A stretch of 64,000 nt of DNA. Origin: Oegoconia quadripuncta. Its lineage: Eukaryota; Arthropoda; Insecta; Lepidoptera; Autostichidae. Below are positions 1-10,265 of the stretch, piece after piece. A program made the translations under genes and the position numbers. Under the pieces are notes generated by a model that saw only the letters and a list, made by a program, of their open reading frames with translations, did no database searches and had not been told where the DNA came from. Where the stretch lies: assembly GCA_949316235.1 (NCBI GenBank), contig OX438749.1, forward strand, positions 6,218,914 to 6,282,913, written 5' to 3'. How positions within the stretch are numbered: the first letter of the stretch is position 1; the number at the start of each line of letters is the position of its first letter.

Positions 1-565
1 AAAGGAATTTGTTTTTATGGCTGACTAGATACGCCTTTGACCACAATCTCATCTGTTGGAAAATGACGATGTGGTCGAAGAACATGTTCACGCCAATTAT
101 GAAATTGGTTCCGAACTTATACCGTTAAATAAAAATATGTTTAATCTCGCAAGCTTAGGCTATGTATTGCACAACTATAATCTTTATGTTTGTCACGCAA
201 ACAATATTACTGGCCTCCTACACCAATTGCCTCGACTAAAGAGAAAAATTGCGTGCACTTCAATAAAATCGCCCACTTGAAGAACTTTTCCCATGGCCAT
301 TGTACAACGAGCTCACTTATTCCCAAATTAACTTCTAAACTTGGGTCAAACGTACCTGGTTATATGAAACGCTGAAAAAATGGATGCCCAAAGCACCGTT
401 CAAGTTTTAATAAACGAGTCATTTATCAAATGGTGTAAAAGTAAAAGAAGGAAATTGTTCAACCATAATCATGCAAACAGATGTTTATTCCTTAAATGCA
501 GAAGTTTGTAATCATGTTTAATTCAGAAGTCTCTTCCTGGATATTTTTTTATTTTGAGCCAAATA
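1..565. other. no feature recognised
   Basis: AT-rich sequence with short overlapping open frames of 61 to 74 codons that lack any recognisable domain. Neither frame shows a motif or codon pattern to support a gene. It ends where the SINE-D copy begins. Confidence 0.5.
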
Positions 566-569
566 TACC

Positions 570-705
570 AATTTCCTTCACCGTTTAAGAGCAGTCGAAT
601 AAATGCACATATGTAATTAAATTAAATTTAAAAACTCGTTGGTACATCGCCTGCCTGGGAATCGAATCCGGACCTCCCAAAATGGGTGACCGCGTCGCTT
701 CACTA
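570..705 (-). repeat. SINE-D copy, head and part of body
   Basis: On the minus strand this has the SINE-D layout: a tRNA-like head with a B-box match (rc of 'cctgggaatcgaatccggac'), then 'aaaatttaatttaattac' and the 'ccgtttaagagcagtc' segment in reverse complement. The distal body seen in the 46,990 copy is missing, so the copy is truncated. The A-box end is degenerate. It is a tRNA-derived pol III retroposon, not a tRNA gene. Confidence 0.7.
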
Positions 706-788
706 TTCATACTCTGACTATTTAGACTCCCTACTCATACTCTGGTGCATAGTATAGCACCATGTTCAAATATACATGTATGTAGGTA

Positions 789-1060
789 TATAGTCTATGG
801 TTTGGCAAAAGCAGCTATTGAGGGTTAGGTCACTGAGTTACGCAAAGGGATAATTCTTCAATATAAGAGTGGATATATTTCTATGAAAACCTAAGTAGGT
901 ATATAATGCCCCAAGTTGGAGACCAATATAGTCTATGGTTGTGGCAAAATCGGCTATTGAGGGTTAGTTAACCCTCAAGTCAACTCCTTAGTAAGTTTAC
1001 TACATTACGGAAAGGGATAACTCCTCAATATAAGAGTGGATATTATTTAATGAAAACCTA
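789..1060. repeat. local tandem duplication, about 145-bp period
   Basis: Two diverged copies stand in tandem. Each starts with 'tatagtctatgg', continues through 'gctattgagggttag', and ends with 'caatataagagtggatat' and 'atgaaaaccta'. The second copy carries an extra stretch after 'gggttag'. Neither copy codes. I do not see this unit elsewhere in the window, so it looks like a local duplication rather than a dispersed element. Confidence 0.7.
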
Positions 1061-1164
1061 TTTTTGTCATTATCATCATCATTAATATTTCACTTAGAGT
1101 CAACTGTATCACATAATAAATGAATTAAGAGTAGTCCGCAATCAGACTTCATCAGCAGTGTGAA

Positions 1165-1640
1165 TCTTCATCGTCATCATATCAGTTTCAGGACAGCCAA
1201 TGCTGAACATAGGATACCTCTATAGATTTCCAGAGCGACCTGTCGGCAGCATAAGGTCATCCATTCACCTTGTGAGTAGATATCCACTCGAGAACTGCAA
1301 CCCCATTGGCCATCAGTTTCTCGAGCTATGTGCCCACCTATTGCCACTTCAACTTACTAATATGCGGGGCTATGTGTTCGCCTACGGATTTCTTCATTCA
1401 GTCCATAACCTCGTTCTATTAAATTCCTTGTGTCATTCTGATATCCTATTCGTCTTTAGTAGTAAATCGCAATTGCATGAGTCACCCAATACCACGAGAC
1501 AGCTGGCTCCTGAAAATTACCTCGTTCTATTAAATTCTTAGTGTCATTCTGATATCCTATTCACCTCTTATAGTAAGTAATATCGCAATTGCCCGAGTCA
1601 CCCAATACCAAGAGAGTGCTGGCGACGTCCCGGTCGCAAG
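1165..1640 (-). pseudogene. RTE-like LINE C-terminal remnant
   Basis: Read on the minus strand, parts match the C-terminal tail of the endonuclease/reverse-transcriptase LINEs common in Lepidoptera: NEEIRRRT, a diverged LKWQWAGHIA-like segment, a GHIARETDGQWG-like segment, DRSLWKS and a final VQHWLS. These lie in shifting frames with stops. The 3' end is 'catcatatcag' on the plus strand, the family's GATGATGAT tail in reverse. The sequence from 1,409 also contains a 111-bp tandem duplication. It is clearly dead. Confidence 0.65.
1409..1622. repeat. 111-bp tandem duplication
   Basis: 'cctcgttctattaaattc' starts at 1,409 and again at 1,520. Both are followed by 'tgtcattctgatatcctatt', 'tcgcaattgc' and 'gagtcacccaataccaa/cgaga'. 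The second copy has small insertions. It lies in the upstream part of the RTE-like remnant and creates an open frame at 1,200-1,541 on the plus strand that I take to be meaningless. Confidence 0.75.
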
Positions 1641-1921
1641 GAACGCTTGCGTGTCCCCGTCATTTATTTAGTTTGAACAAAGGCACTGTTTTAACAATGG
1701 CCGATCTCAGGTTGCGTTGCGACGTAATAAAAACCTAGGTGTAGATGTTAGTGAAGTGACTTAACATACATCAACAGCCTAGATAAGTCCACTGGTGAAC
1801 GTGAAGCCTCCGATGGCGCGATTGGTATCGCTTCCCGTGGATGGATTTGCCCTAACCGCTACGCTGAGCTGGGTTGGTGATTGCAGATTTTTTGGGAGCC
1901 CAACACCAATGACGCTGCTGC

Positions 1922-2281
1922 TAAAGTAGGGTAGGGATCGTAAAATCAAAATATCTGGACCAATTTTTAAAAATATCAGGATTTTTGAGGTACTACCTGG
2001 AGAAAGAAATATTTAAAAAAATTTCTTTTTATTGTTATTCAATAAAACAAAAATATTTAATATTATTCAATATTTTATCATTTTGAGATAAATCAAACTC
2101 GAACTTAAGTGTAATGATTTAATTAATTATAATTAAGACATTGCACGCACCATAGGCTTCGCTAGCATCATTAAAGTTTATGATAAACTGTTGGTGGGAA
2201 ATTTTGTACTTTGTCGGGAGTCTTGACATCATACGAAATGTCGGAACAATCCTGACGTATCCCGACCATCTGGCAACCCTA
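1922..2281. mobile_element. hAT-like MITE (tentative)
   Basis: A 360-bp AT-rich block ends at the right in 'ggcaacccta' (outward TAGGGTTGCC) and begins at the left with 'taaagtagggtaggg'. It is flanked by identical 8-mers GCTGCTGC at 1,914-1,921 and 2,282-2,289. An 8-bp duplication fits hAT. The 8-mer is low complexity and the terminal inverted repeats are weak, so this is tentative. No transposase coding is present. Confidence 0.45.
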
Positions 2282-2289
2282 GCTGCTGC

Positions 2290-2685
2290 CTATGAGAGAA
2301 GGGGGAGAAATAACGTCACGATGAAAAAATAACCGTAATCTGTTAAAAAGTCATGTTACGGTGATTTGTCCGAAAGTAACAACGTTCCAAAGTTACAGTT
2401 TGCATTACAATGATGATAAATACCATTTTGTGACAGTAAGCCTGTAAAAAGCGTGAAGAATCAAATCAATAGGTACATCAATCCCAACTACAAGTTATCA
2501 TCGTAATCACTGTGATTTTGACACAAGCGTGATGAACATTAAATTAGAATCGATGTTAAAAGGCACGAAGATTATTCATTGCGATTGCTATTGAACCAGA
2601 ACAACAGGCACCTTGATGAAAAAATAACGCCATTCCCCATCTCTACTGCATCATTGGTTATAAATTACGCTCGTGATCCCTTATT
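2290..2685. other. no feature recognised
   Basis: Mixed AT-rich sequence without a credible open frame, tRNA-like head or terminal repeat. It lies between the hAT-like element and a LINE 3' tail. Confidence 0.45.
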
Positions 2686-2689
2686 TGTC

Positions 2690-2865
2690 CAAGGGAAGCA
2701 AGAAAGAAAGAAACTTTTTATTCGCCACTTTAACAAATAAACATTAATTAATTAATAAAATACCAGTACACTCAGATAAGTGTCGCACCCAGCGACGAAG
2801 AATTGGTTCTATTCTACTGCCGGGAACGATACGTACATGATGGGGCTTGACCTGAAAAACAATAT
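2690..2865 (-). mobile_element. LINE 3' end (CTTT-tailed family)
   Basis: The plus strand begins with 'agcaagaaagaaagaaac', then 'attcgccactttaacaa' and 'cactcagataagtgtcgcac'. In reverse complement this is the 3' UTR also present at 47,866 and 58,778, where '(g)cgaataaacagtttctttc' is followed by (CTTT)n. Only the 3' UTR remains, as expected for a 5'-truncated LINE insertion. Confidence 0.75.
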
Positions 2866-3440
2866 TGTAGGTACTTTGCTAGTTATGCTAGTGTAGAAAG
2901 TAATAATGATTCCAGTGTATAAATTATGCATATTTGCATTGATCCAGTCAGGTGAGATTTCATTACGAAAGATTGTGGCTTCTTGTGGGAATACTAATGT
3001 TCAGTCATACATAATTTGTGCTCCGCTTGTTCACAATCACTGACTTTTGCTGCACTATATTCTGCCTTTATTACAGACCATCACTCAAAAAAAAGTAATT
3101 TTGCACTCTAATTTTCTAAAGGTCGTCGTAAACCTGACGGAGCATAAAGAGTTTTCCGCTGACAAATTATTATCAATTTTGCGAACGTGGATATGAAAAT
3201 TACTGAAAATAGGAGCAATCCACGTTGATTGGCCACTGGGACTCAACTTACTGTTTACGACGTTCAAGTAGTAATGACCCTAACTACTATTAAACAATAT
3301 GCAATGTTATTAGTGAAACACAGCCAAGTGAGGCAAAATTCGAGATAAATATTTAACATCTTGTACAGGAATACAAAAGATAGAAGATGTTTTTATGTAT
3401 AGTGTGTGATCTACATTTTATCCCTATACCTATACGCACG
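2866..3440. other. no feature recognised
   Basis: AT-rich stretch with one 60-codon minus-strand frame (3,085-3,267) of no recognisable type. Confidence 0.4.
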
Positions 3441-3512
3441 TTGTGGGGGTATTTGGGGGGGGCCTTTGTCCAGCAGTGGACTTCTTTCAGCTGATATGAT
3501 GATACGTGAACA
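3441..3512 (+). mobile_element. RTE-like LINE 3' terminus
   Basis: 'ggcctttgtccagcagtgga' followed by 'cttctttcagctgatatgatgatac' is the extreme 3' end of the RTE-like LINE family. The fuller copy at 14,455-14,815 ends in the same way. It encodes the last residues (AFVQQWT-like) and the GATGAT tail. Only about 70 bp remain. Confidence 0.7.
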
Positions 3513-4018
3513 TTTACAATTTGTTGAGAACTGTAAAGGTAAAAGAGTTATAAAAAGTTTATAGCCATTTTTGCGAAGGCTCTCAAAACCGCAAGAATTT
3601 TTGACAATTCTTTTTTGGTAATTTTGGTTTCAACAAATAAATTAACTGTTAAGTTTTAACTGTGTTCTGCATTTACTCAGTGGTCTTAAGATATTTAGCG
3701 ATTTTTATAAATTCAGTATTTTATCGTTAAGTATGATTTTAGACATAAGAATGCTATAGAAATGTCCATAATTTTTTGAGTAAAGTCGCGCTAATCCACC
3801 CGGGAACGCGCGATGTATTGTTTATTCCAATTATTTTAATGCAAATTGATGAACTTGTTTCTGAGAACTGTGTTTTTAGCCTTAAAATTCTCTATGGAGA
3901 TACTCTTTTGTGCAAATCTATGGTAAATAGAAATAAAAACTAAATAGTAAGTTTGTTTATCAACTTCAGATTGTTTCGCAGCTTCGGTCGACTTAATTTT
4001 TTTCACATGCAAAATCAT
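3513..4018. other. no feature recognised
   Basis: AT-rich, no element recognised. A 66-codon minus-strand frame overlaps the start of SINE-C and has no domain. Confidence 0.4.
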
Positions 4019-4020
4019 AG

Positions 4021-4325
4021 ACTTGACCTCAATCACACCTGATGTTAAATGAAGAGGCTGAAGATGGAAGAGTACTAACCCGGAAACCTCATCCTATATG
4101 GGGGACTGGCTATCTTATCTCTAACAACCGGAACACAACAATGCTATTAACATTAGTCGGGCGGCAGACTTAGATAAGATGGTGGTCGCTAGCCAGGCAG
4201 ACATTTTAAAATATCCTACCACCATCCAAACATGTACTATACATGTACCCCGCTGGGAATCGAACCCGCGACCACCGATCTAAAACCCTAGGTTGTTTAC
4301 AATGAGCTACGGAGGCGGTTAAAGA
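4021..4325 (-). repeat. SINE-C copy, near full length
   Basis: On the minus strand the copy runs from the tRNA-like head ('cgaacccgcgacc' is the B box in reverse; the head ends at 'ggaggcggtt') through 'gctagc', 'atcttatct' and the GTTGTGTTCCGGTTGT-like segment to the tail. The adenine tail is not obvious here. The sequence is diverged from the 56,084 copy, so it is an older insertion. Confidence 0.85.
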
Positions 4326-4639
4326 CGGTTAATTAAAAGTCCACGTGGGCAGAGCCGCGGGTGGCTGGTCAAAGCTTTCGGTCACTCCACGAAATTCAAA
4401 ATACGATGAAAATGCAACGAAATCGGGCCAAAAAGTCCCAACACACATGGTGAAGCCGTTAAATTTATTTTTGTACCCTTCAGGTTACTTTCAGATCCTG
4501 CGGCGTTGTGTCTATTTTCGATTTCCCTCGGGATTTGAATTTTATCCGTAGTAAAAAGCCCATGCATATGTAAATCTGATATTTGGCGATTGAGCTATAA
4601 AAGGCTCCTTTACAAAATAACAGTGAATATTTTGTGGCA

Positions 4640-4852
4640 TGTAGGACTGGTATGCTCCAACGGCCTTCAGCCCTAAGAGCTATGTGCCATGACCACTGCC
4701 ACTTCATATTACAAATTCGCTGGGCTATGTCTTTCGTTTTTCTTCGGTTTTCTTCATGCCTGATTTTAAGTGCTACACCGAGTATGGCCCTCTCCATTGT
4801 GTGACCTATATCTTTCTTATGGGGCCCATAGTCACCACGTCTCATTTACCTT
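4640..4852 (-). pseudogene. RTE-like LINE C-terminal fragment
   Basis: The minus-strand translation contains the family's C-terminal signature in order: TMERAILGV, an IRxEENRRKTKDIAQRI segment, MKWQW and GRW. It stays open for about 68 codons before the homology ends. The start and the terminal VQQW segment are absent. It is a truncated, decayed piece of the family seen at 14,455. Confidence 0.8.
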
Positions 4853-4987
4853 TGACGTAAACCAAAGAGCCATCGATGTTGCTACTTTCTGGGCTAAACA
4901 ACTTTAGGTCATTATAATTTTTGCTATTGACTCGAAAGAAGATTTACCTAAATTAGTTTAGAGGTAAATTAGTTATTTAGCACTTGG

Positions 4988-5270
4988 TATCGAAACTCTA
5001 CATACATGGGGTCCAGGGCCACTCATGCGCCTAGTCGACGTCACGGGTGACCAGAGAGCTGGTAGTTTTCTCACTATATACATATGAGTATCTGCTTTCA
5101 ATATTGCCTCTTTTCGTGGTACCATGCCTCGGAGCCGAAACTCTAGATTCCTGGGGTCAAAGTGCACTGATGTGCCTAGTCGATGTCACGGGTGACCATC
5201 AGAGAGCTGGCAGCTTTTTCGCCATTCAACGATAAAATATTACCTGTGTTCTGGGTGTCATGCCTCGGAG
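4988..5270. repeat. tandem duplication, about 135-bp period
   Basis: The unit 'cgaaactcta...tggggtc...cctagtcga(c/t)gtcacgggtgacca(tc)agagagctgg(t/c)ag...gcctcggagcc' occurs twice in tandem, diverged by roughly a tenth. The overlapping frames on both strands are not credible genes. Confidence 0.75.
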
Positions 5271-5283
5271 CCACAAGTTTTTA

Positions 5284-5338
5284 CACTTAACATCAGGTAT
5301 GGTTGATGTCAAGGGCTAACCCGTTGTGCATAAAAAAA
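5284..5338 (+). repeat. SINE-C 3' tail fragment
   Basis: 'acttaacatcaggtatgg' then 'acccgttgtgcataaaaaaa' matches the last 55 bp of SINE-C, including the A tail. Nothing of the head remains. Confidence 0.75.
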
Positions 5339-5429
5339 CATTTATACAGTGTCATAAGTCATTACTAGTAACACACATTAAAATAATAATAAATAATGAA
5401 ATATACCTAAGTTCATTTCTTCTACCATA

Positions 5430-5606
5430 ATTAGCCTGAGGCTGGGTCACGTCTGTTCTCCAGTATTCCTTGCCGAAATACGTATCCGCGATCATTCTCT
5501 ATGCGAGTGTGGACTAGAGGAAGGGACTATCGAGCATATATTTTTCAATTGGCCACTAATTTCTGTCTCACTTTATGAAAAATATGCCCCGCCTCATAAA
5601 TGTTAA
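5430..5606 (+). pseudogene. I/R1-like LINE ORF2 C-terminal fragment
   Basis: The frame at 5,430-5,606 encodes a short segment with LRLGH, then a CECG...E..IEHIFF..WP motif. This is the cysteine/histidine-rich C-terminal motif typical of I- and R1-type LINE ORF2 proteins, with the last Cys replaced by Trp. Downstream to about 5,935 is a plausible 3' UTR ending in 'attggaattggaataataa' and an AAT-rich tail. The clade assignment is uncertain; the LINE origin is fairly safe. Confidence 0.65.
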
Positions 5607-5935
5607 TTACTTATGAAGTCAAGTTCACTCTCGTCTTGTATATGTACTAGCTAAAGTTAACAACGTTATATTATAATTTACTTATCATGTCTACTTCTTT
5701 GAGTTTATCGTCTATTATCTTAATTATGTGTTGAGGTGGTTATATGTGTTGTTCTGTTTGTCCTTTCTCCAGCTACACAAACTAGAGAAGCTTAACTTAC
5801 CGCACAATCGTCAACTTTAGCATTGTGAACTTCTACCCTGACATTGGCAGAATCATCGTGCACAGCGATGCAGCCATAACACTAAATTGGAATTGGAATA
5901 ATAAATAAATACTCTTTCTTTGAGATTATTACAAG
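5607..5935 (+). mobile_element. LINE 3' UTR and AAT-rich tail
   Basis: Continues the I/R1-like fragment. It is non-coding and ends in 'ggaattggaataataaataa', the kind of short repeated tail left by LINE insertion. Confidence 0.5.
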
Positions 5936-6915
5936 AGTGAGACAATTTATATTGTACATAGTTACAAATACTGAAATACATCACCATCCAGTGCCTAAGA
6001 ATGTGATTAAAACGCTATTGGTAATCAAGACCTTATGGATTGTATAATATAATTTCATTGAAATCCCCAAGGATACGGTCTGACGGATGATTGGTTGCAT
6101 CACCGCACGCATCGGCAATTTGACGGTGTCTCATTGGTCAACGTGACATTACCGATGAATTTACATAAGTTACGGACGCTGTTGGTGCTAGCACAGATTC
6201 TTCGTAGTACTACGGCAGTCCCAACAGCGCACTGAAGGCATAGGGCGTGTAGCGAATTTTCCCAATACTCTGTCCACAGTAATCTGTGCATTCTTTATAT
6301 ACACATGTGGTATGATTTCAACAATGTTTTTTTAACCTGTGGTGTGTATTAAACTTTCATCTTTAAGCACTGAGGTATTTTGGACTAAAATACATTGCGC
6401 ATTTTCCCGAGCGCTGTCCATCCGAGTTGGATTCGACGATTGACCTATTTCTCGAAGTTAGTCTTATCTAATTGGATCTCTTGTCCTAGCTATAACGAAT
6501 TTAAGCGCGGTCAACTAACTTTGGCTACTGTGCTACACTAATTTCCTTGTATAAGCGTGTAATAAAAATTATTGAAGAAAATGGATCAATTTATATGAGG
6601 AAATTCTGCACATATTATACATTTATATATAGTTATCGATTGATTGCAAATTTGAAAACCTCCGATAAAACAAATGATAATATCATCTAGATAAATAAAC
6701 CAACTGTGTACAGCCAAGCTTTGTTTGTGATGCAAGATCGCCTAGGAAGACCAGGAGGGGCAGTAAGGGAGAGGCGAGGACACAGATAATCTGAAGCAGC
6801 AGGATATGGGAAGGAGAGGATGTGTACATTACGCCGAAGTAATTTTATCACCCGCTCGACTTGGGTATCAACTGATAGTATAACCTTCAACTATAACACA
6901 GCTGAAATAGGATAT
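5936..6915. other. no feature recognised
   Basis: About 1 kb with only short unrelated frames (60 to 67 codons, minus strand) and no tRNA-like head or terminal repeat that I can recognise. Confidence 0.4.
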
Positions 6916-6918
6916 CGG

Positions 6919-6968
6919 TCATAATCCACCACGCGAACCCAGTGCTGATTGGTAGATTTGGAACACCT
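6919..6968 (-). repeat. 5S-SINE body fragment
   Basis: 'cataatccaccacgcgaacc' followed by 'cagtgctgattgg' is the reverse complement of the 5S-SINE body motif 'ccaatccgcactgg(g)cccgcgtggtggattatg'. Short and isolated. Confidence 0.55.
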
Positions 6969-6982
6969 CAAAATTCTATAGC

Positions 6983-7099
6983 CAATCATTCACCCTTCAA
7001 GCCATTCGTCTTTGGAACTCCCTACCCGAGTCCATCAGACGAGCTCAAACTTTGAATGCTTTCAAAGTCGCCGTCAAAGAGCATTTCCTGGTGATTTAA
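6983..7099 (+). pseudogene. LINE ORF2 extreme C-terminus
   Basis: The frame encodes FTLQAIRLWNSLPESIRRAQ followed by TLNAFKVAVKEHFL, then a stop at 7,097-7,099. The 'RLWNSLP..IR...SL..FK..VK.HFL' pattern is the standard C-terminal end of Jockey/CR1-type LINE reverse-transcriptase proteins in arthropods. Upstream frames are lost, so the insertion is 5'-truncated. Confidence 0.75.
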
Positions 7100-7735
7100 T
7101 CTGTGTGTTGACGCAGCTGCCATCTATCGAAATGAGTTGGAAACTCCACCGCTCGACCCCAGGTCACATATGAAAGCAGATTTGATTGATTAATGAAGTT
7201 AATGCGTTAACTTCACGTCGCACACGAGACCCACCAGATGGCGCTTCATCAAAGTATAAAATCCACTGCACAAGCAAACGAAGACCTCTTTTTCCTTCTT
7301 TCCTTTTTTGACTGTCCTATCGTTCACCACTCACTCTTGCCGCTTTGTCTTCAAACTTGTAAATTTATGTAATTTATTTGTAATTTAAATCGAAATATAA
7401 TTAATTTGTTAAATATAAAAATAAAACAATTCATTTCATAATCCCTTTTAAATTCCTACCTAAAAGCTCTTCAAGCTGAACTATTATTCAAAATTCAAAT
7501 AAATTCAGGCAATTCGTGCCCCAACACTGTGCTCTCTTCTTTTCTTCTCTCTATACCTTAGCACAATCCTGTTGTCGCCTATTATTATTATGTAATATAT
7601 CAATAAATATTTATTTATTTATTTAGTACACCTATATATTTACGTTTGTATTTTGTTGCTATTTTATAGATGTTATGTTTAAGTAGGTATATTTGTCTAT
7701 TGATCTGTGTGTGTATGTGTATGTAAATATATGAA
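7100..7735. other. LINE 3' UTR-like and unassigned sequence
   Basis: Follows the LINE C-terminus. It ends in an (ATTT)n-rich run near 7,600-7,625. No gene or further element can be supported. Confidence 0.35.
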
Positions 7736-7739
7736 ATTT

Positions 7740-7921
7740 ATTCACGTAATTTGTATCTGCATCCCTATTTAATACCGCACAACCTACCCATTTCAAATGT
7801 TCTGTCCTTATACCTAAAGGTTGCCTGGAATAGATCGCTTTTAGTGATAAGGTCGCCAAATTGTACATTCTATTCTTGCCACTTTTCTGTTGTGCAATAA
7901 AATGTATTTGTATTGTATTGT
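7740..7921 (+). mobile_element. LINE 3' end with GTATT tail
   Basis: 'tccctatttaataccgcaca' leads to 'ggttgcctggaatagatcgc', 'ataaggtcgcc' and 'gttgtgcaataaaatgta', then a (TTGTA)n tail. The same sequence stands at 15,020-15,216 (+) and 38,455-38,577 (-). It is the 3' UTR of a LINE whose polypeptide end is not present here. Confidence 0.8.
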
Positions 7922-8095
7922 AGATATGTGTCAGACTAGTGGCCATCTGACAATCAGTGTATTTAGTTGGACCGACTATTTGACGTGCCTTTAGAAGCAT
8001 GAAAACACTCACATTAAAATGCAAGGAATGGCCTCATCAGACATTGCTTAACTTCGGAAATCGAAAATGATAGCGAAAGCGACTGCGCTAGGAGT
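7922..8095 (-). repeat. 5S-SINE copy, head and middle
   Basis: On the minus strand, 'cgatttccgaagttaagcaa' corresponds to the 5S rRNA sequence around 'ccgaagttaagca'. It is followed by degenerate box-C sequence, then by the family's middle section ('gtgttttcatgcttc', 'cggtcc', 'gactgtca'-like). It abuts the LINE tail at 7,921, so one has truncated or inserted beside the other. Confidence 0.7.
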
Positions 8096-8815
8096 GCTTC
8101 AAAACACGTATTTACGTAAATTAATTTATTTAGCAAAACTCGTCAATCTGTCTCACTGGCTCCTTTCGCGTCTCAAAGGGACTTTATCTTCATTTAAAGT
8201 CAATGTGAATGATCAAAATAATTAAGAAATTTTCAATTAACAGAGTGAATTGGGATTTATTGGGTTTTCACGCTGTTTTGTTTTCAGTAAATTTGACCAC
8301 TTCAGCCATGCAGAGAAGTATCAGTGTTAAGCCCGCAACTGCCGTATAATTCTATATTATTGAAAGGGCGTTCGATTTGCGTTGCTAGTTCAGGATACAC
8401 TTTTAAATTCCTATAATCTTAAAGGCCTTTATTTTTTGCACATGGATAGAGTACCCGTCAGCGATATCTAACAAATCGGTAGCTTGCTTTCTGTTTTGAA
8501 TTAGTATTTAGTAATAAAACACAATCTATTAGATTAAAATTACCACTGAGAATGTCATTGCGTCGGAGAATATAGATACTTAGAACTCGACTAACTATTT
8601 TCAAAAAATCGATCCACAACTTCTTTATATTTATGAAAAATTTCACCTAGGGCAATTATCACGACTCAATAAACTATTTCTAGAAAATATAATGTCGCAA
8701 TTGATAATTTTTTTAGAAAAAGGTTTTAGGAGAGAGTAGCATCTTCTATAAAGCAATGAAGTTCACAGCGGTAACTTTAATTTAATATTGTAGGTTTTAT
8801 AACTATATACCTGTA
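8096..8815. other. no feature recognised
   Basis: AT-rich. One 62-codon minus-strand frame (8,458-8,646) shows no domain. Confidence 0.4.
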
Positions 8816-8819
8816 TGTA

Positions 8820-8935
8820 CTATACCTAAAGCACGCTACAGAATGTTAAGAAAATATTTTTATTCTATTAATGATGAGTAAGTACTCTATCCTTCTACAA
8901 AAAAATCTGGAAGATTATAGGAAGTACCACAAAAA
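8820..8935 (-). repeat. unclassified repeat M, copy 1
   Basis: 'tacctaaagcacgctacaga', then 'gaaaatatttttattct', 'tatccttctacaaaaaaat' and 'gattatagga' is the reverse complement of 36,712-36,835. It is a two-copy dispersed sequence of unknown class. Confidence 0.55.
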
Positions 8936-9345
8936 TTAAATATTTTTACTGGACAATGTCGTGGATGAAGCTCCTTGCTTAATATATTATCTACCATATA
9001 ATGTTGCGTATAACTCCGACTCTAAATTCTAAGCTGCAATGGGTGTCATATTCATTCTAAGTGATAGGAGTCAACATAACGAAGCTGTATGCGAAATTCT
9101 TATTTCGCAATTAGTGCCTTATCTCTTTGAACTAAAGTACTAAATAATTCAATTACTGAATTTTAAATATTTATTTATTTATTGTTCTCAAACAGTCATA
9201 TAATATTCTGAAACAATCATACATTCTGAAACAGTCGTAGTCATATATTGGTAAACACTATTCTTAAATAGTTTCCTTAATTAGTGTGCAAAAGACAAAA
9301 GATGGCATGAAAACGTGACAATTTATTCCATTAATATATAAAAAG
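8936..9345. other. no gene; small imperfect repeats
   Basis: The word 'tctgaaaca(a/g)tc' recurs three times near 9,210-9,240 after an (ATTT)n run. No element is recognised. Confidence 0.4.
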
Positions 9346-9650
9346 CATCATCATCAACAGCCTTGCACTTCCCCATTGCTGGAGCACAGCCTCCTCTCAC
9401 TGGCAGAGAGCATGGGCAATAATCCACCACGTGGGTCCAGTCGGATTGGGCGATTTCTGTCAAACAAGTGGCTGTCTGACAGTCAGTGTCAACAATGGCA
9501 ACAAACAACCGGGACCGACCATTTAACGCGCCCTACGAAGCATGGAAACACTCGTATTAAACTCGAATGGTCACCCATCCAACGACTAACCGCGCCGGAC
9601 ATTGCTTAAGTTCTCTAATCGAAAACGAATTACGAATGCGACTGCGACAG
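9346..9650 (-). repeat. 5S rRNA-derived SINE, near full length
   Basis: On the minus strand the copy starts with 'cgattagagaacttaagcaa', then 'gcgcggttagtcgttggatg' and 'ggtgacca'. This matches the 3' half of arthropod 5S rRNA, spanning the internal box C, nearly base for base. After this head come 'tttaatacgagtgtttcc', 'cggtcccggttg', 'actgactgtcag', 'ccacgtggtggattattg' and a terminal 'ctgttgatgatg'. It is a SINE3-like retroposon whose promoter is 5S-derived rather than tRNA-derived. The overlapping frames on both strands are incidental. Confidence 0.8.
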
Positions 9651-10215
9651 GAGTGCTTCCTTATTCAGGAGTGCATTAAATTTCTTAATGTGAAGTCAAA
9701 GCAACTATAACATCTCGATTTACAAAACATATACCTATTATTCATTAACGCCTCGCTACAAATTCTAGAAAGGTTCAGTATTACACTACACCTACAATTT
9801 CCAATATCTAGCTTTTACTCGATTGTGTCTAATATAAAACAAAATGAAAAGGGTTACAGAATAAAATTTAGTGCATACTAAATTACGTTTATTACAAAAA
9901 CTTGATACATCAATAACAATATCAAAAGAAGATTTATATTAATTCACACCTCATTAAAGACTTAAAAATACATTAAAGCTTAATACCCCCAATATTTATA
10001 AACACCGTGCTATTAATGGTATGAGAAGTGACACCAAATTACCTCTGAATATTCTTTACAGCTTCGAAAACAAATAATAATTTTATTATTTTCGGAGACG
10101 ATAAATTTTATTTTTCAACCGCGTTCCGACCTTATGAGCTAGGTTCATCTAGGGTTGCTCACGAAGTGGTTTTTGACAATAATAAAAATTTACTTTAAAT
10201 AATGTAATCTTCTTC
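9651..10215. other. no feature recognised
   Basis: AT-rich, no convincing frame or repeat. Confidence 0.4.
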
Positions 10216-10265
10216 TTCTGCTGCTTAGCGGCAGAATTAGATATGATAGTGGTACCACTAACCAA
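10216..10265 (-). repeat. SINE-C internal fragment
   Basis: 'gctgcttagcggcagaatta' followed by 'gatatgatagtggtaccac' matches the middle of SINE-C in reverse. Both ends are lost. Confidence 0.55.

Noticed and set aside
1200..1541. 113-codon plus-strand open frame as a gene
   Set aside because: It runs antisense to an RTE-like LINE remnant and through a tandem duplication.
9566..9623. 5S rRNA gene on the minus strand
   Set aside because: Only the 3' half of the 5S sequence is matched and it continues directly into a repeated body found in other copies, so it is a SINE head.
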